13,367 nt of DNA from an uncultured Alistipes sp. (GTDB lineage: Bacteria > Bacteroidota > Bacteroidia > Bacteroidales > Rikenellaceae). The notes beneath the pieces are model-generated. The model ran no database searches. It saw only the letters and a list, made by a program, of their open reading frames with translations, and was not told the DNA's origin. The position numbers and the translations under genes are program-made. Position 1 is the first letter of the stretch; each line of letters starts with the position of its first letter. This document shows, piece by piece, positions 6,392 to 13,367 of this stretch. The stretch is from positions 1-13,367 of the forward strand of contig UROX01000059.1 in assembly GCA_900549685.1 (NCBI GenBank), read 5' to 3'.

Positions 6392-9300
6392 ATGGCTGCA
6401 TATACGGAAAAAGTGAAGAAGACTGTTGCAGAGCGTATCATGCGTTTGTTGTTTGTAACGGTCGTAGTGTTGGCTCCTTGTCTGGTCCGGGCGCAGAATA
6501 TCACGATCAACGTGACTGACCGACCTTTGAGCGAGGTCTTTCAGGCAATTAAGAAGGCGTCGGGCTATCAGGTGTTCTATGTGAATCAGAATGTGGATGA
6601 CAGCCGCAAGGTCAGCTTCAACGTGTCGGGTGTCGAACTGCGCGCGGCGCTGGATAAGCTCTGCGCATCGGTGGCTTTGAGTTACAACATCGTCGACCGG
6701 ACGATCGTGATCTCCCCCCCCCGCCAGAAAACCGCCCCGGCGTCCGATCGTCGGCCGGCCGGATTCGTAATCACGGGAACGGTATTCGACGAGAACAAGA
6801 ATCCGGTCGCTTATGCTTCGGTCGTGCAGAAAGATGCCGGGCACAACGGTGCTTCGACCGATGAGAAGGGGTGCTTCCGCCTGACGCTGCCTTCGGGGCG
6901 CGTGTCGGTCGTCGTGTCGTGCGTGGGCATGAAAAAACAGACGATCGAGGTGAATAACCAGAGCTCGTTCGATATCTATCTCGAACCCGAGGTGAACGAT
7001 ATCGCGGCTACGGTCGTTACGGGATACATGCCCAAGGCGAAGAACAGCTTCACGGGAACGGCCGTGCTCGTGAAGGGCGATGAACTGCGGACGGTGAACA
7101 ACAACAGTTTCTTCGACGCCCTGAAAGTTTTCGATCCGTCGTTCCAGGTCGTGGATGTGCGCGGGATGTTCGGTTCCGACCCTAACTATATCCCCGAGCA
7201 GATCGAGATCCGCGGACAGAACAGTTTCCCCGAGATCTCGGGCAGCACGCTGAAAACGATGACCAGCCTGCCGATCTTCATTCTCGACGGCTTCGAGGTC
7301 AAGGTGCAACAGGTATATGACCTGGACATGAACCGCATCCAGAGCGTAACGATACTCAAAGATGCGTCGGCATCGGCCATATACGGCTCCCGCGCGGCCA
7401 ATGGCGTGATCGTGATCGAGACCAAAAGCCCCGAACCCGGAGCGCTCCGGGTGAGCTATACGCTTACGGGCGGCGTGAACATTCCCGACTTGTCGTCGTA
7501 CAAACTGATGAACGCTTCGCAGGCATTGGAATTCCAGCGTCTGTCCGGGCTGTTCAATCCCGCTCGCGAAGGGGAGGACGGCGGCTATTATCTCAACTCC
7601 TACAATCTGATCCGCAAGGAGATCCTTGCGGGCGTCGATACCTATTGGCTTTCGAAGCCGCTGCGCGTGGGCTTGCAGCACCGTCATTCGGTCATCATCG
7701 AGGGCAGCGTCAACCGGCTGCGCGCCAATCAGGGGAACGTGCGTTATCAGGTCAATCTGTCGCTCGGGCAGAACAACGGTGTGATGAAGGAATCGGGCCG
7801 AACGACCTACGGGGCCGGCACGAAACTGATCTATTCGCATTCGAGCCTGCGAATCACCAACGATTTGCAGTTCTCCATCTCCCGGAGCGACGAGTCGCCT
7901 TACGGATCGTTCTCCAGTTACTCGAAAGCGCTTCCCTATCACCGGGAAAAGGATGCTGACGGCGCCTATTATCGTACGCTGTCGCTTTACAACGTGGCTC
8001 CGGAGGGAATGAACCTTGCGGTTTCGTCGTCGCAGCTCTCTCCCGTTTACGAGGCGAAATACCTGAGCAGTTTCACACACGGCGACGTGACCAATGTCAC
8101 GAACAACACGGCGATCGACTGGACGATCGTTTCCGGGCTGAAAATGCGCGGCGACTTTTCGGTGAGCAGCGATTTCAACCGCACGGACATCTATCTGTCG
8201 CCCATGAGCTATTCCTATATCCGCGATAACGACAACGATGTGAACGATCCCAGCGTGCTTTACGCGCGGGGTAAGTATACGCTGAACAACGGTACGGACA
8301 TGACGCTTGCCGGCAAACTGATGGTCTCCTATACCAAGCAGCTCGACCGGCATCTGGTCCAGGCGGTGGTCGGCGGCGACCTGCGCGAAGTCAGACACGA
8401 GACCGACGGGTATGTCGTTACGGGGTTCATGGACGATGCGCTCGACTATGTCTCCTATGCCGTGCAGTACGAACCCGACTCCCGTCCTTCGGGCAATGAG
8501 TCCATCGTTCGTTCGGCGGGCGCCTACCTCAACGCCAACTATTCTTACGACGACCGCTATCTGGTCGATCTTACGGGACGCATCGACGGTTCTTCGATTT
8601 ACGGCAGCAAACAGCAGACCGCGCCCTATTGGTCGGCGGGTGTGCGCTGGAACATTCACAACGAGCGTTTCTTGAAGGACCGGGGTGTCTTCTCGCTGCT
8701 GGCCCTGCGCGCCAATATCGGAACCACCGGCAACCAGAATTTCACGCAGAACCAGTCCAGGAGCATGTACACCTATCTCAAACCGGTCTACGGCAACATG
8801 TTCGGTACGAGCATTTCGGTATTGGGCAATCCCGACCTTGAATGCCAAACGACATTCAACCGCAACGTGGGCCTGGAACTGACCGTGCTCAAGGGACTGT
8901 TGAATCTGGACATGAATTATTACTATAACACGACCGAGGGAAGCCTTACGTCGGTAACCATCGCGCCGTCGATCGGATTCTCCGAATTGAAGGTCAATCA
9001 GGGCGACATCGTGAATAAGGGTATCGACTTTTCGCTCTCGGTGACACCCGTCCGCACGAAGGAGATGCTCTTCTCGGTGACGTTCAACGGGCGTCATAAT
9101 TCGAACATCCTCAGCAAAATTTCCAATACGCTGAAAAATTACAACAAGATGGTGGGCGAACGCGCTGAAAGCAGCAGCGATGCCAATGTCTTTCTTTTCA
9201 AGGAAGGGGAGTCGCTCAATACGATTTACGGCGTTCGCAGTTTCGGAATCAATCCGGGTACGGGCCGCGAGGAGTTTTTGACGAAGGACGGCGAGCGGAC

Positions 9301-9796
9301 CGACGTCTGGAAATACGAGGATATGGTTCCGATTGGCGTCGGCGAAGCCGCGCTCGAAGGATACACCGGCTTCAACTTCCGTTACAAGGAATTGGAGGTG
9401 GGCGCCAGCTTCAACTATTCGTTCGGGGCCGATCGCTACAACTTCACCCTGCATGAAAAGATCGAGGGGGCCGATCCTACGGTGAACAACGACGTGCGGG
9501 CATTGACCGAACGTTGGAAAGAGCCCGGTCAGATCGCCCGCTACAAGGCCATCGACGATACGACCCCGACGCGTTCCACGTCGCGTTTCGTCCAGCGCGA
9601 GAACCGCCTCTCGCTCTCGTCGCTCCGCGTAGCCTATACCTTCCCGGTCGAACGCTGGGGATGGAAGGGAATCTCCATGCTGCGGCTCCAGCTTACGGCC
9701 AACGAACTTTTCTACCTGTCGACGATCCGTCAGGAGCGCGGTTTGGCGTATCCCTATGCCCGGACGATCAGTTTTTCGGCTCAAGTCAATTTTTAA
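6392..9796 (+). CDS. SusC/RagA-like TonB-dependent receptor with N-terminal STN signalling domain
   Basis: This 1134-residue outer-membrane receptor has full transducer architecture. The signal peptide has an unusually long n-region and ends near Ala34 (LVRAQ). An STN (secretin/TonB short N-terminal) domain lies at about 36-108 (ITINVTDRPLSEVFQAI to NIVDRTIVI). A carboxypeptidase-regulatory-like domain spans about 124-199 (GFVITGTVFDENKNPVAYAS), followed by a TonB box region (NDIAATVVTGY, about 202-212). The plug runs from about 213 and includes IEIRGQNSFPE, PIFILDGFEV and the hallmark KDASASAIYGSRAANGV (323-339). The barrel includes YDDRYLVDLTGRIDGSS and ends in FSAQVNF. Known STN-bearing receptors contact FecR anti-sigma factors in the periplasm, so this is the likely sensor of the locus. 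A C9 run splits the STN from the next domain. A second ATG at 6440 gives a more conventional signal peptide (MRLLFVTVVV) and may be the true start. The gene lies 15 bp after the first susD-like gene. Confidence 0.93.
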   Translation: MAAYTEKVKKTVAERIMRLLFVTVVVLAPCLVRAQNITINVTDRPLSEVFQAIKKASGYQVFYVNQNVDDSRKVSFNVSGVELRAALDKLCASVALSYNIVDRTIVISPPRQKTAPASDRRPAGFVITGTVFDENKNPVAYASVVQKDAGHNGASTDEKGCFRLTLPSGRVSVVVSCVGMKKQTIEVNNQSSFDIYLEPEVNDIAATVVTGYMPKAKNSFTGTAVLVKGDELRTVNNNSFFDALKVFDPSFQVVDVRGMFGSDPNYIPEQIEIRGQNSFPEISGSTLKTMTSLPIFILDGFEVKVQQVYDLDMNRIQSVTILKDASASAIYGSRAANGVIVIETKSPEPGALRVSYTLTGGVNIPDLSSYKLMNASQALEFQRLSGLFNPAREGEDGGYYLNSYNLIRKEILAGVDTYWLSKPLRVGLQHRHSVIIEGSVNRLRANQGNVRYQVNLSLGQNNGVMKESGRTTYGAGTKLIYSHSSLRITNDLQFSISRSDESPYGSFSSYSKALPYHREKDADGAYYRTLSLYNVAPEGMNLAVSSSQLSPVYEAKYLSSFTHGDVTNVTNNTAIDWTIVSGLKMRGDFSVSSDFNRTDIYLSPMSYSYIRDNDNDVNDPSVLYARGKYTLNNGTDMTLAGKLMVSYTKQLDRHLVQAVVGGDLREVRHETDGYVVTGFMDDALDYVSYAVQYEPDSRPSGNESIVRSAGAYLNANYSYDDRYLVDLTGRIDGSSIYGSKQQTAPYWSAGVRWNIHNERFLKDRGVFSLLALRANIGTTGNQNFTQNQSRSMYTYLKPVYGNMFGTSISVLGNPDLECQTTFNRNVGLELTVLKGLLNLDMNYYYNTTEGSLTSVTIAPSIGFSELKVNQGDIVNKGIDFSLSVTPVRTKEMLFSVTFNGRHNSNILSKISNTLKNYNKMVGERAESSSDANVFLFKEGESLNTIYGVRSFGINPGTGREEFLTKDGERTDVWKYEDMVPIGVGEAALEGYTGFNFRYKELEVGASFNYSFGADRYNFTLHEKIEGADPTVNNDVRALTERWKEPGQIARYKAIDDTTPTRSTSRFVQRENRLSLSSLRVAYTFPVERWGWKGISMLRLQLTANELFYLSTIRQERGLAYPYARTISFSAQVNF
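6714..6722 (+). repeat. C9 homopolymer between STN and regulatory-like domains of the second SusC
   Basis: Nine consecutive C residues lie in codons for S108-P109-P110-R111, just after the STN domain ends. Loss of one C would bring in a stop at 6768-6770 and gain of one C a stop at 6862-6864, so either slip truncates the receptor after the STN domain. No other homopolymer of this length is apparent in the window. Slipped-strand variation is possible but not shown by one sequence. Confidence 0.8.
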
Positions 9797-9808
9797 TACG
9801 GCACAGCA

Positions 9809-11242
9809 ATGAAAAGGAAGAATCTTGCAAAAATATCTGCGATGTTCGTACTGCTGCTCGCATCGTGCGGCAAGTGGCTGGACGTTACGTCCAAATCGGA
9901 GGTGGACATCGACGACATGTTCGATGCGGCTGAAGGTTACTACAATTCTGTTACGGGAGTGTACGTCAATATGGGCGACGCCAATCTGTACGGCGGTTAC
10001 GTGGCGCTGACCGCCCTCGAACCGCTGACCGGGCAGTATACCGTGTCGGCCAACAACGAGACGCGTCGCAAATGGGCGGCCTACGACTATGCGAACGACG
10101 ATTCGAAGGAGATCATCGACGATCTGTGGCTCACGATGTACAACAACATTTTCAACGCCAATCTGGTCATCGACAAACTGCGCCGCGAGGAACGGGATCT
10201 GTTCGAAGAGGGGGTGCGGGAGATCATGCTTGCGGAAATGCTCGCCATGCGCGCCTACATGTATTTCGACCTGGTGCGTATGTTCAACGAACCGTATGCT
10301 GTCAATGCCGAATCGAACAATGTCCCGTGGAAAACCTCCTGGGATGCGACGATCGGCGAACGTTATACGTCGGAGCGGCTGCTGGCGCAGCTGATGGAAG
10401 AACTTGCGGAGGCGAAATCCCTGCTTGAAACCCGCGATCCGATCGTCGTCCCACGCAAGTCGACGGATCCGTATGTCTCCTACGACCGTACCAAGCGTAT
10501 GAACTATTATGCCGTTTGCGCGCTGCGTGCGCGTATCGCCCTTTACACGGGCGATTACGCCACGGCTTACGATGAGGCGACGACGGTCATCGCCTCGGAG
10601 AAATTCCGGTTTATCACCGCACCGGAGATCGCTGAAACCGATTCCTACGGCGAGGAGCTGCGGTCGAACCGGGTGTTTACGCCCGAACTGGTGTTCGCCC
10701 TCGACAACGATCGGATCACGGCGAGCGCACGGACTTATTACGAGGGGCTTTCCGAAGACACGGTCACTTCGTCCAACTGCTACGAAGCGGGCGATCTGCG
10801 CCTGAATGCATGGCTCGCCTACAATTCGATGAACAGGATCAATCTGATCAAGTACAAGCGTTCTTCACTGGCGGCCGACAGCTACAAGTATCCCAAGGCC
10901 TGCACTCCGATGCTGAAACTGAGCGAAATGTACCTGATCGCCGAGGAGGCCGTGATGAACGCTCCGCAGCTCGATCCCGCACCGTTGTCCTACATCAATA
11001 CGCTCAAGCGTCACCGCGGTATTGCGGAACTCGGCGCGTCGATCTCCGCCGATGCGCTGCGCACGGCCCTGACACGCGAATATATTTGTGATTTCAAGGG
11101 CGAGGGGCAGTTGTTTTTCTACTACAAGCGGCTCAATATGGACCGTGTGGACAACGGAAATTACAACGGCAACACCATTGCGATAGCTCCGCAGGCATAT
11201 ACTTTCCCGCGGCCTGACAATGAAAACGATTTCGGTAATTAA
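9809..11242 (+). CDS. SusD/RagB-like surface lipoprotein (second)
   Basis: This 477-residue lipoprotein is encoded 12 bp after the STN-bearing SusC and is therefore its likely partner. The signal peptide carries a lipobox with Cys20 (LLLASC), and the mature start CGKWLDVTSKSEV is typical of SusD proteins. The helical N-terminal region includes LWLTMYNNIFNANLVIDKL and EMLAMRAYMYFDLVRMFNEPY, the conserved SusD stretch in which a newly entered helix pair ends with an aromatic-rich turn before the Pro-Tyr. The middle contains a TPR-like RIALYTGDYATAYDEAT. The C-terminal SusD/RagB block includes LKLSEMYLIAEEAV and GEGQLFFYYKRLN (about 431-443). Length is normal. It should sit on the outside of the outer membrane and close over the SusC barrel. 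Ligand unknown. It is related to, but clearly diverged from, the first SusD of the locus. Confidence 0.92.
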   Translation: MKRKNLAKISAMFVLLLASCGKWLDVTSKSEVDIDDMFDAAEGYYNSVTGVYVNMGDANLYGGYVALTALEPLTGQYTVSANNETRRKWAAYDYANDDSKEIIDDLWLTMYNNIFNANLVIDKLRREERDLFEEGVREIMLAEMLAMRAYMYFDLVRMFNEPYAVNAESNNVPWKTSWDATIGERYTSERLLAQLMEELAEAKSLLETRDPIVVPRKSTDPYVSYDRTKRMNYYAVCALRARIALYTGDYATAYDEATTVIASEKFRFITAPEIAETDSYGEELRSNRVFTPELVFALDNDRITASARTYYEGLSEDTVTSSNCYEAGDLRLNAWLAYNSMNRINLIKYKRSSLAADSYKYPKACTPMLKLSEMYLIAEEAVMNAPQLDPAPLSYINTLKRHRGIAELGASISADALRTALTREYICDFKGEGQLFFYYKRLNMDRVDNGNYNGNTIAIAPQAYTFPRPDNENDFGN

Positions 11243-11254
11243 TCTGTAAATGCC

Positions 11255-11974
11255 ATGAATAAAAGGATGATTTGTTTCCTGGTCGCATCGGTCTGTCTGT
11301 CGGGGGCGTGCCGGGAACGCGATATAGAGGTCTATGATGCGAACCGCGTTTCGCTCAACATCGCCAAAGGCGAATTCCGGCCCGGAACTTATCCTGAGTC
11401 CTATGAGTTCAACGCTTATTTTCTGGGCGTGGGAGCCGGGGACTACACGCTGGATATTCCGGTGCGCCTGACCGGGGCCGTCGATTACGACCGCGACCGC
11501 GAATATCGGGTCCGGGTCAACGAAGAGTTGTCGCAGTATGCCGTCAACGGCGTGGAATATACGCTCGACGAAAAGCAGCTTCTCCGCAAGGGGCTTTACG
11601 AGGATACCTTTCCGCTGACGATCCATGTTGCCCGGCTCAACGAGACCGATGATTACAAACTCCGCATCGAACTGGCTCCGAATGAGAATTTCGTGGCTGG
11701 ACTGCCCGAATATCAGTGGGTGGAGGTGTCGTTCGTGAAAAACGTCAACACGCCGCCCGCTTTCTGGGAGAATACCTCCAAACTCAACAGATATACCTAT
11801 CATCCGGTGAAATGCGCCAAATTTTTGGAGGTCAGCGGCATTACCGATCCCGACTGGAAGGATGCCGGAACCAGTCTCGCTCTGGATTACTGGATCGCCG
11901 TCTGCACGGAATATTTCGAGCAGAACGAAGTCTACGACCAGGCGACGGGTAACAGAATCTTTTTTGATGAATGA
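11255..11974 (+). CDS. DUF4843-type lipoprotein
   Basis: This 239-residue protein has a lipoprotein signal peptide ending at Cys19 (CLSGAC), followed by CRERDIEVYD, whose acidic residues after Cys suit surface export in Bacteroidetes. The body is rich in beta strands. The DUF4843 pattern is visible in order: a SYEFNAYF-like opening strand, DIPVRLTGAVDYDRDREYRV (about 67-86), the NGVEYTL segment, YKLRIELAPNENFVAG (about 133-148) and PPAFWEN (about 166-172) ahead of a C-terminal region with KCAKFLEVSG. The family has no established biochemical function; members are encoded directly after SusD genes and are presumed surface accessory proteins. Here the gene is 12 bp after the second susD-like gene and 13 bp before a PKD-like gene, the order usual for this family. 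The family name is assigned from memory of its pattern. Confidence 0.8.
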   Translation: MNKRMICFLVASVCLSGACRERDIEVYDANRVSLNIAKGEFRPGTYPESYEFNAYFLGVGAGDYTLDIPVRLTGAVDYDRDREYRVRVNEELSQYAVNGVEYTLDEKQLLRKGLYEDTFPLTIHVARLNETDDYKLRIELAPNENFVAGLPEYQWVEVSFVKNVNTPPAFWENTSKLNRYTYHPVKCAKFLEVSGITDPDWKDAGTSLALDYWIAVCTEYFEQNEVYDQATGNRIFFDE

Positions 11975-11987
11975 CGCTAACGGTTGA

Positions 11988-13367
11988 ATGATTATGAACA
12001 GCAGAACATATATATTGGCTCTGGCAGCGCTTGCGGCGGTGTCGTGCTACGGAGACAGGGACGGCGAGATCGGCTCCGATCCCAATTATGTGGTTTCGGT
12101 CGAGGGCGTGGAGGTCGAAAGCGATCTTTATCTGGGCGACCGCTTCACCTGCGAACCGACGGTCGTACTGCCCGAAGGATGCAATGAAAGCGATTACGAA
12201 TACGAGTGGATCGTGGGTAAAAGCGAGGTGATCTCTACCGAGAAAAACCTTGATTGGGAAATCTACCTTCCGAAGTCGTATCAACTCAATACGGATATTC
12301 CGGGGAGTTTCGTGGTGAGAAACAAACTCAACGGATTGGAATTCCGGTCGACTTTCAAATTCAAGGTGCAGAACGGCTACACGCCCAAATTCCTCGCTTT
12401 GTACGAGACCGAGGAGGGGTGCGTCGAATGGATGTCGATCCAGACGACGGGAACGTCGGCCTCGACGATCTCGCCGAAGAACGGTTTCACCCGCTGGTTT
12501 TCCGGCATGGTCGCCCGTGTGAACGGAAGTTCGGAGCGTATCGAGGGCCGCTACGTCGGAGCGGTCTGTGCGAAATCCGAACTGGCGGTATTCACCGACA
12601 AAAGCCCCTCGTGCGGCGCTACGGTCAGCATGGTGGATACCGACGGCGATCAGGATTTTACGGCCAATATGGGCGAAATCGTTTCACCGGTCAACGGCCG
12701 CGTTTATGTGGGAAATGCTCCTGATGTGAAAATCACGTCGGCATTCTATGCTACGGGCGGAGCCAAGTATGTGGTGGCGAACGGTAAGATCCACATGTTC
12801 AACGGGACCGATGCAAAAACGCCGGTCTTCGACGACGAGGCGTTCGTCATGGCCGAAAACATCCGGCAGGTCATCGGCTCGAAGCAGTTCATGCGCTATA
12901 AGCGTGCGTTGTTCGTGCTCTACGAGGACGGAACGGTCGGCTGCCTGCAACAGTACAACAAACCCGCCACGCCGGTTCCGGGAACCGGCGGTGAATCGGT
13001 GTTGACGGCCGACGAACTGTGCGGGGCCTTTTCCGAAGCTACCGGCAAGGGGAACAACAATCCTTACCTGATGCATCTGGTCGTGCGTAAAGGCAACGAC
13101 TATTTCCTTTATGTATACAATGCCTATTCGAGTTCTTTAGCCAACGATCCGCTGACACTCAAGACTGTCATTCCCATTCCGGCCGAAGTGGGCCACAAGG
13201 CCGCGGTGTGGTTCGGAGCCTTTTCCGTCCGGTACGGATTCTATGCCATCGGGAACAGGATCATGAAATTCGACTATCTGAACATCACGCAGTTTGCGCC
13301 CGAGGAGAAGCCGTTCCGGCTCTACGACGACAAGTACGAGATCGTCGATGTTTTCGTGCTTATTGCC
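11988..13367 (+). CDS. PKD-like family lipoprotein, cut by the window edge
   Basis: The frame is open from ATG 11988 to the last base: 460 codons with no stop, so the C-terminus is missing. A lipoprotein signal peptide ends at Cys20 (LAALAAVSC); ATG 11994 is an equally plausible start (Cys18). Residues about 36-128 form a PKD-like beta-sandwich: LYLGDRFTCEPTV, then DYEYEWIVG (the Y-x-W core strand), ISTEKNLDWEI and FKFKVQNG. The remaining 330 residues are beta-rich, with repeated short strand-turn units (for example GAKYVVANGKIHMFNG and RALFVLYEDGTVGCL) that could be a propeller-like domain; that part is inference. Such proteins are usually about 480-520 residues by my recollection, so little is probably missing. 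It is the last visible gene of the operon, 13 bp after the DUF4843-type gene, and is presumably a surface ligand-binding accessory. A 21-bp near-palindrome lies within it at 12970-12990. Confidence 0.82.
   Translation, partial: MIMNSRTYILALAALAAVSCYGDRDGEIGSDPNYVVSVEGVEVESDLYLGDRFTCEPTVVLPEGCNESDYEYEWIVGKSEVISTEKNLDWEIYLPKSYQLNTDIPGSFVVRNKLNGLEFRSTFKFKVQNGYTPKFLALYETEEGCVEWMSIQTTGTSASTISPKNGFTRWFSGMVARVNGSSERIEGRYVGAVCAKSELAVFTDKSPSCGATVSMVDTDGDQDFTANMGEIVSPVNGRVYVGNAPDVKITSAFYATGGAKYVVANGKIHMFNGTDAKTPVFDDEAFVMAENIRQVIGSKQFMRYKRALFVLYEDGTVGCLQQYNKPATPVPGTGGESVLTADELCGAFSEATGKGNNNPYLMHLVVRKGNDYFLYVYNAYSSSLANDPLTLKTVIPIPAEVGHKAAVWFGAFSVRYGFYAIGNRIMKFDYLNITQFAPEEKPFRLYDDKYEIVDVFVLIA
12970..12990 (+). 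repeat. GC-rich near-perfect palindrome inside the PKD-like gene
   Basis: CGCCGGTTCC (12970-12979), a single central G (12980) and the exact complement GGAACCGGCG (12981-12990) form a 10-bp inverted repeat around one base, within codons for TPVPGTGG. As RNA it would be a strong 9-bp hairpin with a 3-nt loop. No T-run follows, so it is not an intrinsic terminator. Confidence 0.5.

Noticed and set aside
6380..9784. Very long open frame on the - strand opposite the second SusC, of the same length (1134 codons).
   Set aside because: Its translation has no domain signature, is rich in Arg, His and Ile as expected of antisense GC-rich code, and it lies wholly opposite a gene with clear family motifs. 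Absence of stops reflects the codon bias of the + strand gene.
10865..11803. 312-codon - strand frame across the second SusD and DUF4843-type genes.
   Set aside because: It spans the boundary of two well-supported + strand lipoprotein genes and shows no protein family character.

Overview
The window looks like chromosomal DNA from a member of the order Bacteroidales. The evidence is two SusC/SusD-type transporter pairs, an ECF sigma factor with a FecR-type anti-sigma factor, lipoprotein signal peptides on every accessory protein, and a promoter of the TTTG-N19-TAnnTTTG type. Coding DNA is GC-rich by eye, with a strong third-position GC preference. That fits an Alistipes-like genome better than a typical Bacteroides, but the genus is an inference from composition and not a match. 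All seven genes lie on the + strand.

Layout: positions 1-219 are non-coding and end in a recognisable promoter (147-177) ahead of an ECF sigma factor gene (220-768). A 198-bp AT-rich gap containing palindromes follows, then the FecR-family anti-sigma gene (967-2145). After it come six closely packed reading frames: a short SusC-like receptor (2199-4877), a SusD-like lipoprotein (4898-6376), a full-length SusC-like receptor with an N-terminal STN signalling domain (6392-9796), a second SusD-like lipoprotein (9809-11242), a DUF4843-type lipoprotein (11255-11974) and a PKD-like family lipoprotein that runs off the right edge (11988-13367). Gaps between the transporter and lipoprotein genes are only 12-20 bp, so these genes probably form one operon that continues past the window.

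Working model: a ligand is captured at the cell surface by the SusD proteins and the two accessory lipoproteins and imported through the TonB-dependent SusC channels. The STN domain of the second SusC reports occupancy to the periplasmic part of the anti-sigma factor. This releases the ECF sigma factor to transcribe the locus. No enzyme gene (glycoside hydrolase, peptidase, sulfatase) is visible, so the substrate cannot be named. DUF4843 and PKD-like partners are, as I recall, more often seen in SusC/D loci outside classical glycan utilisation, but that is background knowledge and not seen here.

Most unusual points: (i) the SusC next to the anti-sigma gene has neither STN domain nor the usual carboxypeptidase-like N-terminal extension, and passes from signal peptide almost directly to a TonB-box-like motif and plug, while the signalling-competent SusC is the distal one; (ii) a run of nine C lies in the second SusC exactly between its STN domain and the rest of the receptor, a position where slippage would abolish the transporter; (iii) the C-terminus of the anti-sigma factor resembles the STN domain of that second SusC. 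I found no RNA genes, CRISPR arrays, insertion sequences or phage genes.
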